Source: Streptomyces triculaminicus (GTDB taxonomy: Bacteria; Actinomycetota; Actinomycetes; Streptomycetales; Streptomycetaceae). From it: 64,000 nucleotides of DNA. Below, piece by piece: positions 1 to 7,313 of this stretch. How positions within the stretch are numbered: the first letter of the stretch is position 1; every line of letters begins with the position of its first letter. The stretch covers positions 682,001 to 746,000 of the forward strand of contig NZ_JAFMOF010000003.1 of assembly GCF_017349075.1 (NCBI RefSeq), written 5' to 3'. Both the position numbers and the translations under genes were made by a program. The notes under the pieces are model-generated. The model searched no databases. It saw only the letters and a program-made list of their open reading frames with translations, and was not told where the DNA came from.

Positions 1-162
1 CAGCCCGGCGAGGCCGTCGAGGTAGCGCTTGCCCCGGTCGTCGAAGATGTAGGTGCCCTCGCCGCGCACGATGGTGGGCACGGGGGCGTTCTCGTACGAG
101 GACATGCGGGTGAAGTGCATCCACAGGTGGTCGTACGCGGTTCGGGAGAGGTCCTTGCTCAC
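1..162 (-). CDS. Class III (omega-amino acid / putrescine type) aminotransferase, N-terminal fragment
   Basis: Only the first 54 codons lie in the window; the gene continues off the left edge. It starts at a GTG (162-160). The N-terminus has a HLWMHFTR-type opening, then a VRGEGTYIFDDRGKRYLDGLAGL segment typical of fold-type I PLP aminotransferases of the class III family, which move amino groups from amines or omega-amino acids to pyruvate or 2-oxoglutarate. The catalytic lysine is outside the window. The start lies two bases past the stop of the AsnC-type regulator gene, so the two are probably co-transcribed and translationally coupled. With the divergent aldehyde dehydrogenase this suggests an amine to aldehyde to acid route. 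Exact substrate unknown. Confidence 0.85.
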   Translation of the reverse strand, partial: MSKDLSRTAYDHLWMHFTRMSSYENAPVPTIVRGEGTYIFDDRGKRYLDGLAGL

Positions 163-164
163 GG

Positions 165-668
165 CTATCGGGTTCCCCAGGTGTAGGTCTGCTTGCGGAG
201 CTTGAGGTAGACGAAGCTCTCCGTCGAGCGCACGCCCGGCAGGGTGCGGATGCGCTTGTTGATCGTTTCGAGGAGATGGTCGTCGTCCTCGCAGACGATC
301 TCGATCAGGAGATCGAAGGAGCCCGCGGTGACGACCACGTACTCCACCTCGTCCATCGCGGTCAGGGCGTCGGCGACGGGGTCGAGGTCGCCCTCGACGT
401 TGACGCCGACCATCGCCTGCCGCCGGAAGCCCACGGTGAGCGGGTCGGTGACGGCGACGATCTGCATGACGCCCTGGTCGAGCAGCTTCTGCACGCGCTG
501 CCGGACCGCCGCCTCGGACAGTCCGACGGCCTTGCCGATCGCCGCATAGGGGCGGCGTCCGTCCTCCTGGAGCTGCTCGATGATCGCCAGGGAGACGGCA
601 TCGATCGGCTGCGCGCTGTTCACGCTCTTGGGATCTGCGCTACGAGTGGCCACGAGGCCACTGTGCAT
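165..668 (-). CDS. Lrp/AsnC-family transcriptional regulator
   Basis: Cytoplasmic DNA-binding regulator, 167 residues from the ATG at 668. A further in-frame ATG at 689 would add seven residues; neither start has a clear ribosome binding site, and I prefer 668 because the MHSG opening resembles Streptomyces relatives I remember. The N-terminal winged HTH spans about residues 27-75 (DGRRPYAAIGKAVGLSEAAV region) and is followed by a RAM/AsnC ligand-binding domain containing VGVNVEGDLDPV and FDLLIEIVCEDDD. It lies between a co-directional aminotransferase and a divergent aldehyde dehydrogenase, so control of amine catabolism is likely. From memory the position matches the polyamine-utilisation regulator EpuRI of S. 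coelicolor; I could not check this. Confidence 0.92.
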   Translation of the reverse strand: MHSGLVATRSADPKSVNSAQPIDAVSLAIIEQLQEDGRRPYAAIGKAVGLSEAAVRQRVQKLLDQGVMQIVAVTDPLTVGFRRQAMVGVNVEGDLDPVADALTAMDEVEYVVVTAGSFDLLIEIVCEDDDHLLETINKRIRTLPGVRSTESFVYLKLRKQTYTWGTR

Positions 669-784
669 GAGGACTCGGCGGTGTGGCAAGCATTGAGCGA
701 TGAAATTCGTTGTGGATCAGCTGCGAAATAACTGATTCCGTTGTTCATGGGGATCGGGTATGTCGAAAGCGCGGCCTCAAAGAT

Positions 785-790
785 TAGGCT
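785..790 (+). promoter_or_regulatory. Possible -10 element of the aldehyde dehydrogenase promoter
   Basis: TAGGCT resembles the Streptomyces housekeeping -10 (TAGRMT) and lies about 45 bases before the GTG at 836. A weak -35-like TGTCGA lies 18 bases upstream at 761-766. The 168-base divergent interval also holds the GATTCCGTTGTT motif at 734-745 that recurs before potA. Confidence 0.3.
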
Positions 791-835
791 GGGCGTCTCA
801 GACAATGGACGTCCGAACAGAAGGGGTGGCACAAC

Positions 836-2287
836 GTGACCACCGAGCTGCGCCGCCTGCGTAACTACATCGCCGGGGAGTTCCGGGACGCCGCCGACGG
901 GCGGACCACCGAGGTCGTCAATCCGGCCACTGGCGAGGCGTACGCGACCGCCCCGCTGTCCGGAGCCGCCGACGTCGACGCGGCCATGGCCGCCGCCGAG
1001 GCCGCCTTCCCGGCCTGGCGCGACCTGGTGCCCGCCGAGCGCCAGAAGGTGCTCCTCAAGATCGCCGACGCCTTCGAGGCGCGCGCCGAGGAGCTGGTCG
1101 CCGCCGAGTCGGAGAACACCGGCAAGCCGCTGGCCCTCACCAGCAGCGAAGAGGTCCCGCCGATGGTGGACCAGATCCGCTTCTTCGCGGGTGCCGCCCG
1201 GATGCTCGAGGGCCGCTCCGCCGGCGAGTACATGGAGGGCATGACCTCCATCATCCGGCGCGAGCCCGTCGGCGTCTGCGCCCAGGTCGCCCCCTGGAAC
1301 TACCCGATGATGATGGCCGTGTGGAAGTTCGCCCCGGCGCTCGCCGCGGGCAACACCGTCGTCCTCAAGCCCTCCGACACCACCCCCGCCTCCACGGTCC
1401 TCATCGCCGAGATCGTCGGCGGCGTGCTCGAGGAGCTGGGCCACCCCAAGGGCGTCTTCAACGTCGTCTGCGGCGACCGCGACACCGGCCGCCTGATGGT
1501 CGAGCACTCCGTGCCCGCGATGGCCTCCATCACCGGCTCCGTACGGGCCGGCATGTCGGTCGCCGAGTCCGCCTCCAAGGACCTCAAGCGCGTCCACCTG
1601 GAGCTCGGCGGCAAGGCGCCCGTCGTCGTCTTCGAGGACGCCGACATCGCCAAGGCCGTCGAGGAGATCGCGGTCGCCGGCTACTTCAACGCCGGCCAGG
1701 ACTGTACGGCCGCCACCCGCGTCCTGGTCCACGAGTCCGTCCACGACGACTTCGTCACCGCCCTCGCCAAGGCCGCGGCCGACACCAAGACCGGACAGCC
1801 GGACGACGAGGACGTGCTCTACGGCCCGCTGAACAACGCCAACCAGCTCCAGCAGGTGACCGGCTTCATCGAGCGGCTCCCCGCCCACGCCAAGGTCGAG
1901 GCCGGCGGCCACCGCGTCGGCGAGAAGGGCTACTTCTACGCCCCGACCGTCGTCTCCGGGCTGAAGCAGGACGACGAGATCGTCCAGCACGAGGTCTTCG
2001 GCCCCGTCATCACCGTCCAGTCCTTCACGGACGAGGAGCAGGCCGTCGCCTACGCCAACGGCGTCGAGTACGCCCTGGCCTCCTCGGTGTGGACCAAGGA
2101 CCACGGCCGCGCCATGCGGATGTCCAAGGCGCTCGACTTCGGCTGCGTGTGGATCAACACCCACATCCCGCTCGTCGCCGAGATGCCCCACGGCGGCTTC
2201 AAGAAGTCCGGCTACGGCAAGGACCTCTCGGCCTACGGCTTCGAGGACTACACCCGCATCAAGCACGTGATGACCTCGCTGGGCTGA
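836..2287 (+). CDS. NAD(P)-dependent aldehyde dehydrogenase, gamma-aminobutyraldehyde type
   Basis: 483-residue ALDH-superfamily enzyme. The Rossmann segment APWNYPMMMAVWKFAPALAAGN and the VVLKPS motif (about residues 155-185) bind cofactor. The general-base glutamate sits in LELGGKAPVVVFEDAD (about 255) and the catalytic cysteine in NAGQDCTAATR (about 288). Overall it resembles PuuC/PatD-type gamma-aminobutyraldehyde or betaine-aldehyde dehydrogenases, which oxidise amino-aldehydes to acids such as GABA. It is divergent from the AsnC/aminotransferase pair and upstream of a polyamine-binding protein, so 4-aminobutanal from putrescine is the likely substrate, by inference. The GTG start follows an AAGGGG-type ribosome binding site. 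The last 25 bases, including the stop, are tandemly duplicated. Confidence 0.9.
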   Translation: MTTELRRLRNYIAGEFRDAADGRTTEVVNPATGEAYATAPLSGAADVDAAMAAAEAAFPAWRDLVPAERQKVLLKIADAFEARAEELVAAESENTGKPLALTSSEEVPPMVDQIRFFAGAARMLEGRSAGEYMEGMTSIIRREPVGVCAQVAPWNYPMMMAVWKFAPALAAGNTVVLKPSDTTPASTVLIAEIVGGVLEELGHPKGVFNVVCGDRDTGRLMVEHSVPAMASITGSVRAGMSVAESASKDLKRVHLELGGKAPVVVFEDADIAKAVEEIAVAGYFNAGQDCTAATRVLVHESVHDDFVTALAKAAADTKTGQPDDEDVLYGPLNNANQLQQVTGFIERLPAHAKVEAGGHRVGEKGYFYAPTVVSGLKQDDEIVQHEVFGPVITVQSFTDEEQAVAYANGVEYALASSVWTKDHGRAMRMSKALDFGCVWINTHIPLVAEMPHGGFKKSGYGKDLSAYGFEDYTRIKHVMTSLG

Positions 2288-2312
2288 GCACGTGATGACC
2301 TCGCCGGGCTGA
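2263..2312 (+). repeat. Two 25-base tandem direct repeats spanning the aldehyde dehydrogenase stop codon
   Basis: Copy one (2263-2287) encodes the last residues and the TGA; copy two (2288-2312) follows immediately and differs at a single base. Because the unit is not a multiple of three and carries a stop, the duplication adds nothing to the protein. Confidence 0.9.
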
Positions 2313-2324
2313 TCCCGGCGCCCT

Positions 2325-2359
2325 CGCGCACGCGTGTACGTTCCGTACGCGCGTGCGCG
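2325..2359. promoter_or_regulatory. 16-base inverted repeat of alternating purine/pyrimidine
   Basis: Arms 2325-2340 and 2344-2359 around a three-base spacer, with one mismatch. The sequence is mostly alternating CG/CA/TA steps. It lies between the aldehyde dehydrogenase stop and the binding-protein start. It could be a terminator stem (no T tract follows) or an operator; the sequence does not decide. Confidence 0.45.
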
Positions 2360-2442
2360 TATCATCGACGCCCGGCCGAACGGCCGGTACCGCCGTGGCC
2401 CGTACCGCCGTGCCCGTACCGCCCTGCCCCGCCGTCGCCGGA

Positions 2443-3630
2443 ATGCGAGTAAAGCCCGTGAAGCCCCTCTCCCGCCGAACCGTGCTGCGCGCGCTGGGCG
2501 CCGGCGCCGGGGCCTCGGCCCTCGCCGGCTGCGGGGTGCCGGCCGCCTACGTCGCGCCGGGCGACCGGGCCGCGTCCGACCTCTCCGAGCGCGACAAGCG
2601 GCTCGTCTTCGCCAACTGGCCGCTCTACATCGACGCGGACGAGGACGACCCGGAGAAGCGGCCGACGCTCGACGAGTTCGAGAAGACCAGCGGCGTCTCG
2701 GTGAAGTACACCGAGGAGATCAACGACAACGACGAGTTCTTCGGCAAGATCAGCCCGGCGCTGATGAACCACAAGGAGACCGGCCGGGACATCGTCGTGG
2801 TCAGCGACTGGATGGCCTCGCGCTACGTCCGGCTCGGCTGGGTCCAGGAGATGGACCGCGCCGCCCAGCCCCATGTGGCCCGCAACCTCGACCCGCTGCT
2901 GCGCAAGCCGCACTTCGACCCCGGCCGGCTGCACACCGTCCCCTGGCAGTCCGGCATCACCGGCATCGCCTACAACCGCAGGAAGCTCGGCCGCGAGATC
3001 CGGCGCACCTCCGAGCTGTGGCACGACGACCTGCGCGGCCGCGTCACCCTGCTGTCCGGCATGGACGAGGCGTTCTCCCTGCTCATGCAGGGCAACGGCG
3101 CCGACGTCACCCGCTGGACCGCCGACGACTTCCACCGCATGACCGACCAGCTGCGCCGCCTCGTCGCCAAGCGGCACATCCGCCGCTTCACCGGCAACGA
3201 CTACCTCAAGGACCTCTCCTCCGGCGACGTCCTGGCCTGCCAGGCCTACTCCGGCGACATCATCCAGCTGCAGGCCGACAACCCGGACATCGAGTTCGTC
3301 GTCCCCGAGGAGGGCGCCGAGCTGTGGGCGGAGAGCCTGATGATCCCCAACCTCGCCCGCCACAAGCGCAGCGCCGAGCGGCTGATCGACTACTACTACC
3401 GGCCCGACGTCGCCGCGCGCCTGGCGGCGGCGGTCAACTACGTCTGCCCGGTGCCGGCCGCCCGTGACGTCCTGGCCTCGTCCAAGGACAAGGAGCTCGC
3501 CGAGCTGGCCGCGAACCCGCTGGTCTTCCCCAGCGAGGACATGCGCCGGCGGCTGGCCACCGCCCGCGACATGACCGCCAAGGAGCGCCCCGGCTTCGCC
3601 AAGGAGTGGAACGAGATCGTCGGTCTGTGA
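2443..3630 (+). CDS. potD: Polyamine (spermidine/putrescine) ABC transporter substrate-binding lipoprotein, PotD-like
   Basis: About 395 residues. It is exported: a twin-arginine stretch SRRTVLRA and a hydrophobic run end in the lipobox LAGC, predicting Tat export and lipidation on that cysteine. The mature protein has the PotD/PotF-like fold, including FANWPLYID near the N-terminus, DIVVVSDWMA, TVPWQSGITGIAYNR and a C-terminal helical region ending in KEWNEIVGL. I chose the ATG at 2443; an in-frame GTG at 2458 also precedes the signal, while the longer frame from 2353 adds an unlikely leader. The membrane and ATPase components are 3.7 kb downstream (potABC), so the transporter is split. The substrate is inferred from family and context. 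Confidence 0.88.
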   Translation: MRVKPVKPLSRRTVLRALGAGAGASALAGCGVPAAYVAPGDRAASDLSERDKRLVFANWPLYIDADEDDPEKRPTLDEFEKTSGVSVKYTEEINDNDEFFGKISPALMNHKETGRDIVVVSDWMASRYVRLGWVQEMDRAAQPHVARNLDPLLRKPHFDPGRLHTVPWQSGITGIAYNRRKLGREIRRTSELWHDDLRGRVTLLSGMDEAFSLLMQGNGADVTRWTADDFHRMTDQLRRLVAKRHIRRFTGNDYLKDLSSGDVLACQAYSGDIIQLQADNPDIEFVVPEEGAELWAESLMIPNLARHKRSAERLIDYYYRPDVAARLAAAVNYVCPVPAARDVLASSKDKELAELAANPLVFPSEDMRRRLATARDMTAKERPGFAKEWNEIVGL

Positions 3631-3641
3631 GCCGGGCCGTG

Positions 3642-3661
3642 AGCCGGGCTGCGACCCGGCT
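3642..3661. terminator. Hairpin between convergent genes
   Basis: AGCCGGG (3642-3648) pairs with CCCGGCT (3655-3661) across a six-base loop, in the 45-base gap between the convergent binding-protein and GDPD genes. There is no T tract, as is common in Streptomyces. Confidence 0.45.
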
Positions 3662-3675
3662 GTGACCCGTCCGGC

Positions 3676-4404
3676 TCAGGCCGGCGCGTGCAGCAGGGAC
3701 CGCAGCGTGCCGATGCGGTTGGTGGTGATCGAGTCGACGCCCGCGCCCAGCAGCCGCCGCATGGTGCGGCGGGTGTCGGCGGTCCAGGCGGAGACCAGCA
3801 GCCCGGCGGCGTGGTCGCGGGCGACCAGCTCCGGGGTGACGAGCCCGAAGCGGTAGTTGAGCCAGCGCGGGCGCACCTCGGCGAGCAGCGCCGGGCGGGG
3901 CGGCGCGAGCGTCGTCCAGGTCAGCGCGATCTCCGCGTCCCGGTCGGCGCGGCGCACGGCGAGCATGGACGCCGGGCCGCCACAGTAGTACACGTGCCCG
4001 GCCGCCCCGCCCGCGTGCACCTCGGCGACGGTGGCCGCCGCGGCGGACGGGTCGGGCAGGTCGACGAACAGCCGTCCCGAGGAGGCCGACAGGGCCCCGG
4101 CGACCCCGGAGAGGGTCTCCGCGAGCGTCGGCACCCGGCCGCCCGTCAGGTCCCGCAGCTGCGGGACCGTCAGCGCGGCCAGGGCCCGTTCGTGACGCCA
4201 CAGCCGCTCGAGCGTCGCGTCGTGCAGCAGCACGGGCACGCCGTCGCGGGTCAGCCGGACGTCGATCTCCACCGCCCCGGCACCCGCCTGGAGCGCCGAG
4301 TGGATCGAGGGCAGGGTGTTCTCGCGGTGCACATAGGGGTCGCCGCGGTGGGCGACGGCGGTGACGGCGGCGAACGCGGTGTCCGTGGGGGCCATGGGCA
4401 CCAT
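3676..4404 (-). CDS. Glycerophosphodiester phosphodiesterase (GDPD family)
   Basis: 242-residue metal-dependent phosphodiesterase that would release glycerol 3-phosphate from glycerophosphodiesters. The GDPD signature is intact: VAHRGDP with catalytic histidine near residue 19, ENTL, then AVEIDVRLTRDGVPVLLHD with the metal-binding Glu/Asp and second histidine, and a C-terminal SAWTAD...GVDSITTNRIG strand typical of the TIM barrel end. There is no signal peptide, so it is probably cytoplasmic. It starts 18 bases downstream of the adenosine deaminase stop and is likely co-transcribed with it. An alternative ATG at 4395 would remove three residues. Confidence 0.9.
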   Translation of the reverse strand: MVPMAPTDTAFAAVTAVAHRGDPYVHRENTLPSIHSALQAGAGAVEIDVRLTRDGVPVLLHDATLERLWRHERALAALTVPQLRDLTGGRVPTLAETLSGVAGALSASSGRLFVDLPDPSAAAATVAEVHAGGAAGHVYYCGGPASMLAVRRADRDAEIALTWTTLAPPRPALLAEVRPRWLNYRFGLVTPELVARDHAAGLLVSAWTADTRRTMRRLLGAGVDSITTNRIGTLRSLLHAPA

Positions 4405-4422
4405 TGTGGCGGGGGAGTCCGG

Positions 4423-5445
4423 TCAGCCGCGCCAGGCGGCGGTGTACGCGTCGATCTCGGCGGTCAGCGCGGCCTTGCCCGCCGCGTCCATGAACGACGC
4501 CTCCACCGCGTTCCTGGCGAGCGCGGCCACGCCGTGCGCGTCCAGCTCCAGCAGGCGGGCGGCCACCGCGTACTCGGTGTTGAGGTCCGTACCGAACATG
4601 GGCGGGTCGTCGCTGTTGATCGTCACCAGCACGCCCGCCGCGACCATCTCCTTGATGGGGTGCCGCTCCAGATCGGTGACGGCCCGGGTGGCGAGGTTGG
4701 AGGTGGGGCAGACCTCGAGCGGGATGCGGTGCTCGGCCAGGTGGGCCAGCAGCTTGGGGTCCTGCGTGGCGCTGGTGCCGTGACCGATGCGCTCGGCGCG
4801 CAGATGGGTCAGGGCGTCCCAGATCGTCTGCGGGCCGGTGGTCTCGCCCGCGTGCGGGACGCTGCGCAGCCCGGCGGCGATCGCCCGGTCGAAGTAGGGC
4901 TTGAACTGCGGCCGGGGCACCCCGATCTCGGGGCCGCCGAGGCCGAAGGAGACCAGGCCCTCCGGCTTCAGGTCGCAGGCGATGCGGGTGGTCTCCTCGG
5001 CGGCCTCGAGACCGGCCTCGCCCGGGATGTCGAAGCACCAGCGCAGCGTTACGCCCAGCTCCGACTCCGCCGCCTTGCGGGCGTCCTCGATGGCCTCGAC
5101 GAAGGCGGCGTCCGGGATGCCGCGCTTGGTGGAGCTGAAGGGGGTGACGGTCAGCTCGGCGTAGCGGATGTTCTGGCGGGCCATGTCACGGGCGACCTCG
5201 TAGGTCAGCAGCCGGACGTCCTCGGCGTCGCGGATCAGGTCGACGACGGAGAGGTAGACCTCGATGAAGTGGGCGAAGTCGCGGAAGGTGAAGAAGTCGG
5301 CGAGCGCCTCGGGGTCGGTGGGCACCGGCGAGTCCGGGTGCCGGGCGGCCAGTTCGGCGACGATGCGCGGGGAGGCGGAGCCCACGTGGTGCACATGCAG
5401 CTCCGCCTTGGGGAGCCCTGCGATGAACGAGTCGAGTACGGACAT
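4423..5445 (-). CDS. add: Adenosine deaminase
   Basis: 340-residue zinc-dependent amidohydrolase converting adenosine (or deoxyadenosine) to inosine in purine salvage. Visible motifs: the metal-binding HVHH near residue 17, SVPHAGE with the third metal histidine and catalytic glutamate, ERIGHGTSA with the proton-shuttle histidine, and NSDDPPMFGT with the metal-binding aspartate. The frame extends far upstream, but the ATG at 5445 has GGAGG five bases ahead and begins MSVLDSFIAGLPKAELH, the normal family start. Streptomyces carry several adenosine deaminase paralogues, so this may not be the only copy. The 110 bases to the divergent DUF4190 gene must hold both promoters. Confidence 0.93.
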   Translation of the reverse strand: MSVLDSFIAGLPKAELHVHHVGSASPRIVAELAARHPDSPVPTDPEALADFFTFRDFAHFIEVYLSVVDLIRDAEDVRLLTYEVARDMARQNIRYAELTVTPFSSTKRGIPDAAFVEAIEDARKAAESELGVTLRWCFDIPGEAGLEAAEETTRIACDLKPEGLVSFGLGGPEIGVPRPQFKPYFDRAIAAGLRSVPHAGETTGPQTIWDALTHLRAERIGHGTSATQDPKLLAHLAEHRIPLEVCPTSNLATRAVTDLERHPIKEMVAAGVLVTINSDDPPMFGTDLNTEYAVAARLLELDAHGVAALARNAVEASFMDAAGKAALTAEIDAYTAAWRG

Positions 5446-5554
5446 GCGGGCCTCCATGGCTGCTGGGTGGCTGGTGCACCGATCATCGTATGCGCGGGGG
5501 GTATCGGCTCCGTGCTCAGGCCTTAGCATGACGGAGTACCGACTGGGGAGGGCC

Positions 5555-6361
5555 ATGTCCGAGAAGGACAACGCGCAGCCGGAGCCGCAGCACATCGATC
5601 CCTGGGCGCCGCCGGAGCGACGGGCACCACACGAGGTGCCCGCGCACCCCGCCATGGCCGTGCCGCCGGGGCCGGGCGTCCCGGGATACTCCGGCCCCGC
5701 CGGACCGCCGTTCCCGCCCGCGGGCGCCGCGGGCCCCGGGGTGCCGCAGCAGGGTGGAGTGCCGCCGGTGCCCCCGGCCCCGACGGGCCCGGGCACCCCG
5801 AGCGACTACCGCGCACCGTACGCCCCGGCCGCCGCCTACCCGCAGCCCTTTCCGCAGCAGCCGCAGTACCCCTACCCGCCGCCCGGCCCCTACGGCCAGG
5901 CCCCCTACGGTCAGCCGCTCCACGGGCAGACCGGCTACGCCGTGGGCGCCCCCGGCTATCCGGGCGGCCCCGTACCGGGCTACGGGCAGGACTGGCCGGG
6001 CCCCGCGGCGGCGCCCAACAACGGGCTCGGACTCGCCGCGATGGTCCTCGGCATCCTCGGCGTGGTCTTCGCGGTCAGCATGGTGCTCGGAGTCGTCTTC
6101 GGCGTGCTCGCGGTCGTCTTCGGCGTGATCGGGCGGGGCAAGGCCAAGCGCGGGGAGGCGAACAACGCCGGCCAGGCCCTGGCGGGCATCATCCTGGGTG
6201 GAGTGGCGCTCGTGCTGTCCGCGCTGATGATCGCGCTCGTCATCGTCACCCCGGTCGACACCGGCGGGCGCGACGACGAGCCCGACGCCAACTCCACCTA
6301 CGACGTCTACCTCGCCGAGCCGGCCGCGCCCGCTCCCTGGCCGGTTTCCGCCAGGCGCTGA
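5555..6361 (+). CDS. Proline-rich DUF4190 membrane protein
   Basis: 268-residue protein of unknown function. Residues 1 to about 150 are a disordered Pro/Gly/Tyr/Gln-rich segment with many PYGQ and YPQP-type units. A DUF4190 domain follows, with two predicted transmembrane helices (NNGLGLAAMVLGILGVVF and GIILGGVALVLSALMIAL) flanking a basic loop, GRGKAKRGEANNAG. This layout is common in actinomycetes and places the long tail probably in the cytoplasm. The ATG at 5555 follows GGGGAGGG. Its last 55 bases overlap the convergent NADAR gene. Confidence 0.8.
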   Translation: MSEKDNAQPEPQHIDPWAPPERRAPHEVPAHPAMAVPPGPGVPGYSGPAGPPFPPAGAAGPGVPQQGGVPPVPPAPTGPGTPSDYRAPYAPAAAYPQPFPQQPQYPYPPPGPYGQAPYGQPLHGQTGYAVGAPGYPGGPVPGYGQDWPGPAAAPNNGLGLAAMVLGILGVVFAVSMVLGVVFGVLAVVFGVIGRGKAKRGEANNAGQALAGIILGGVALVLSALMIALVIVTPVDTGGRDDEPDANSTYDVYLAEPAAPAPWPVSARR

Positions 6362-6966
6362 CGGGCCTCCATCAGCGCGAAGCCCAGCAGGTTCAGCCCG
6401 CGCCAGCGGGCCGGGTCCTGGGCGGCTTCGTCGTCGGCGGCCAGCCCGATGCCCCATATCCGGTCCAGGGGGCTGGCCTCCACCAGCACCCTGTCGCCCG
6501 TGCCGAGCAGGTAGGCGCACAGCTCGGGGTCCTGGGCGAACTTGTGCACGCTGCCCTCGACCACCAGGTCGAAGCGGTGCCGGCGCCAGAGCTCGTCGTC
6601 GAAGCCGCGCACGGAACGCCCGGCGTCCTTGGCCTGCTTGGGGTGCGTGGCGGCGATCGCGCGGGCCTCCGCCTCGGCGTCGCCGAAGAGCCGCGCCTTG
6701 CCCGCCATCATCCAGTGCTCGGCCGTGGCGTAGACGGTCCCGTCGACCGAGAACGGCGACGGCCACCACTGGCTGAAGCAGCTCGCTCCGACGCCGCCGC
6801 CGCCGCGGGGCGGTTGGTGGCCCCAGAAGTACACGTACTTCAGCCGCTCGCCGCGGGCCGCGGCGGCCGTCAGCTCCGCCACCGAGCGCGGCCCGTCCGC
6901 CGGGCCGGCGGACCGCGCCTGCGCCGTCGCCGCGGCCTTCGTCTCCGTCGTCTCCGTGGTGTCCAT
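6307..6966 (-). CDS. NADAR (YbiA/DUF1768) family protein
   Basis: 219 residues. The NADAR core covers about residues 40-205: YVYFWGH, CFSQWWPSPFSVDGTVYATAEHWMMAGKARLFGD, a central helix with DDELWRRHRFDLVVEGSVHKFAQDPEL, and the terminal ASPLDRIWGIGLAADD motif. Characterised family members cleave N-glycosidic bonds: YbiA acts on riboflavin pathway intermediates and others remove ADP-ribose from bases. The reaction here is not predictable. The N-terminal 40 residues are Ala/Thr-rich and probably disordered. The ATG at 6966 has GGAGGAG seven bases ahead. It is convergent with the DUF4190 gene, sharing 55 bases. Confidence 0.88.
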   Translation of the reverse strand: MDTTETTETKAAATAQARSAGPADGPRSVAELTAAAARGERLKYVYFWGHQPPRGGGGVGASCFSQWWPSPFSVDGTVYATAEHWMMAGKARLFGDAEAEARAIAATHPKQAKDAGRSVRGFDDELWRRHRFDLVVEGSVHKFAQDPELCAYLLGTGDRVLVEASPLDRIWGIGLAADDEAAQDPARWRGLNLLGFALMEARQRLAETGQGAGAAGSAR

Positions 6967-7075
6967 GAGATCTCCTCCCCCGGGATGCAACTGACCGCCA
7001 TTGTGCGCCAGGCCACTGACAGCACCCCCGGCGCCCCCGCACCGCCGGCCCTCGGCCCTGGCGCCCCCGAGCACC

Positions 7076-7111
7076 GATTCCGTCGCCCAGTCAAAAAGTG
7101 GCGACGGAATC
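7076..7111. promoter_or_regulatory. Perfect 12-base inverted repeat upstream of potABC
   Basis: GATTCCGTCGCC (7076-7087) and GGCGACGGAATC (7100-7111) are perfect reverse complements around a 12-base A-rich spacer, about 200 bases before the potA start. The remaining 6966-7314 interval holds no gene I can support. Geometry and position suggest a regulator binding site; the same GATTCCGT core occurs in the AsnC promoter region (734-741). Confidence 0.55.
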
Positions 7112-7180
7112 CCTTGTTGCGAGCCGACGGCTCTGCCAGGATCGGCAACCATTCCGGTTGGAGCAACACCCGGCCTGGCC

Positions 7181-7200
7181 CCGCGCGCGCACGCGCGCGG
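7181..7200. repeat. Palindromic alternating CG tract
   Basis: CCGCGCGCGCACGCGCGCGG, a 9-base perfect inverted repeat around CA, within the potA leader. Almost purely alternating pyrimidine-purine, hence Z-DNA-prone; related tracts precede potD and proS. Confidence 0.6.
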
Positions 7201-7313
7201 TGGGCGAAGGAGTGTGCGCGATGGGACGACGGCACGGCCCGTACCGCAGCACGCGTGGCCGTATGTCACTGTTATCTGCTCTCATCTCCCCCGAGCCCCC
7301 TGGATCCAGACCC

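Noticed and set aside
620..2365. 581-codon minus-strand open frame opposite the aldehyde dehydrogenase
   Set aside because: Low-complexity Gly/Asp/Val translation, a shadow of the GC-rich plus-strand gene.
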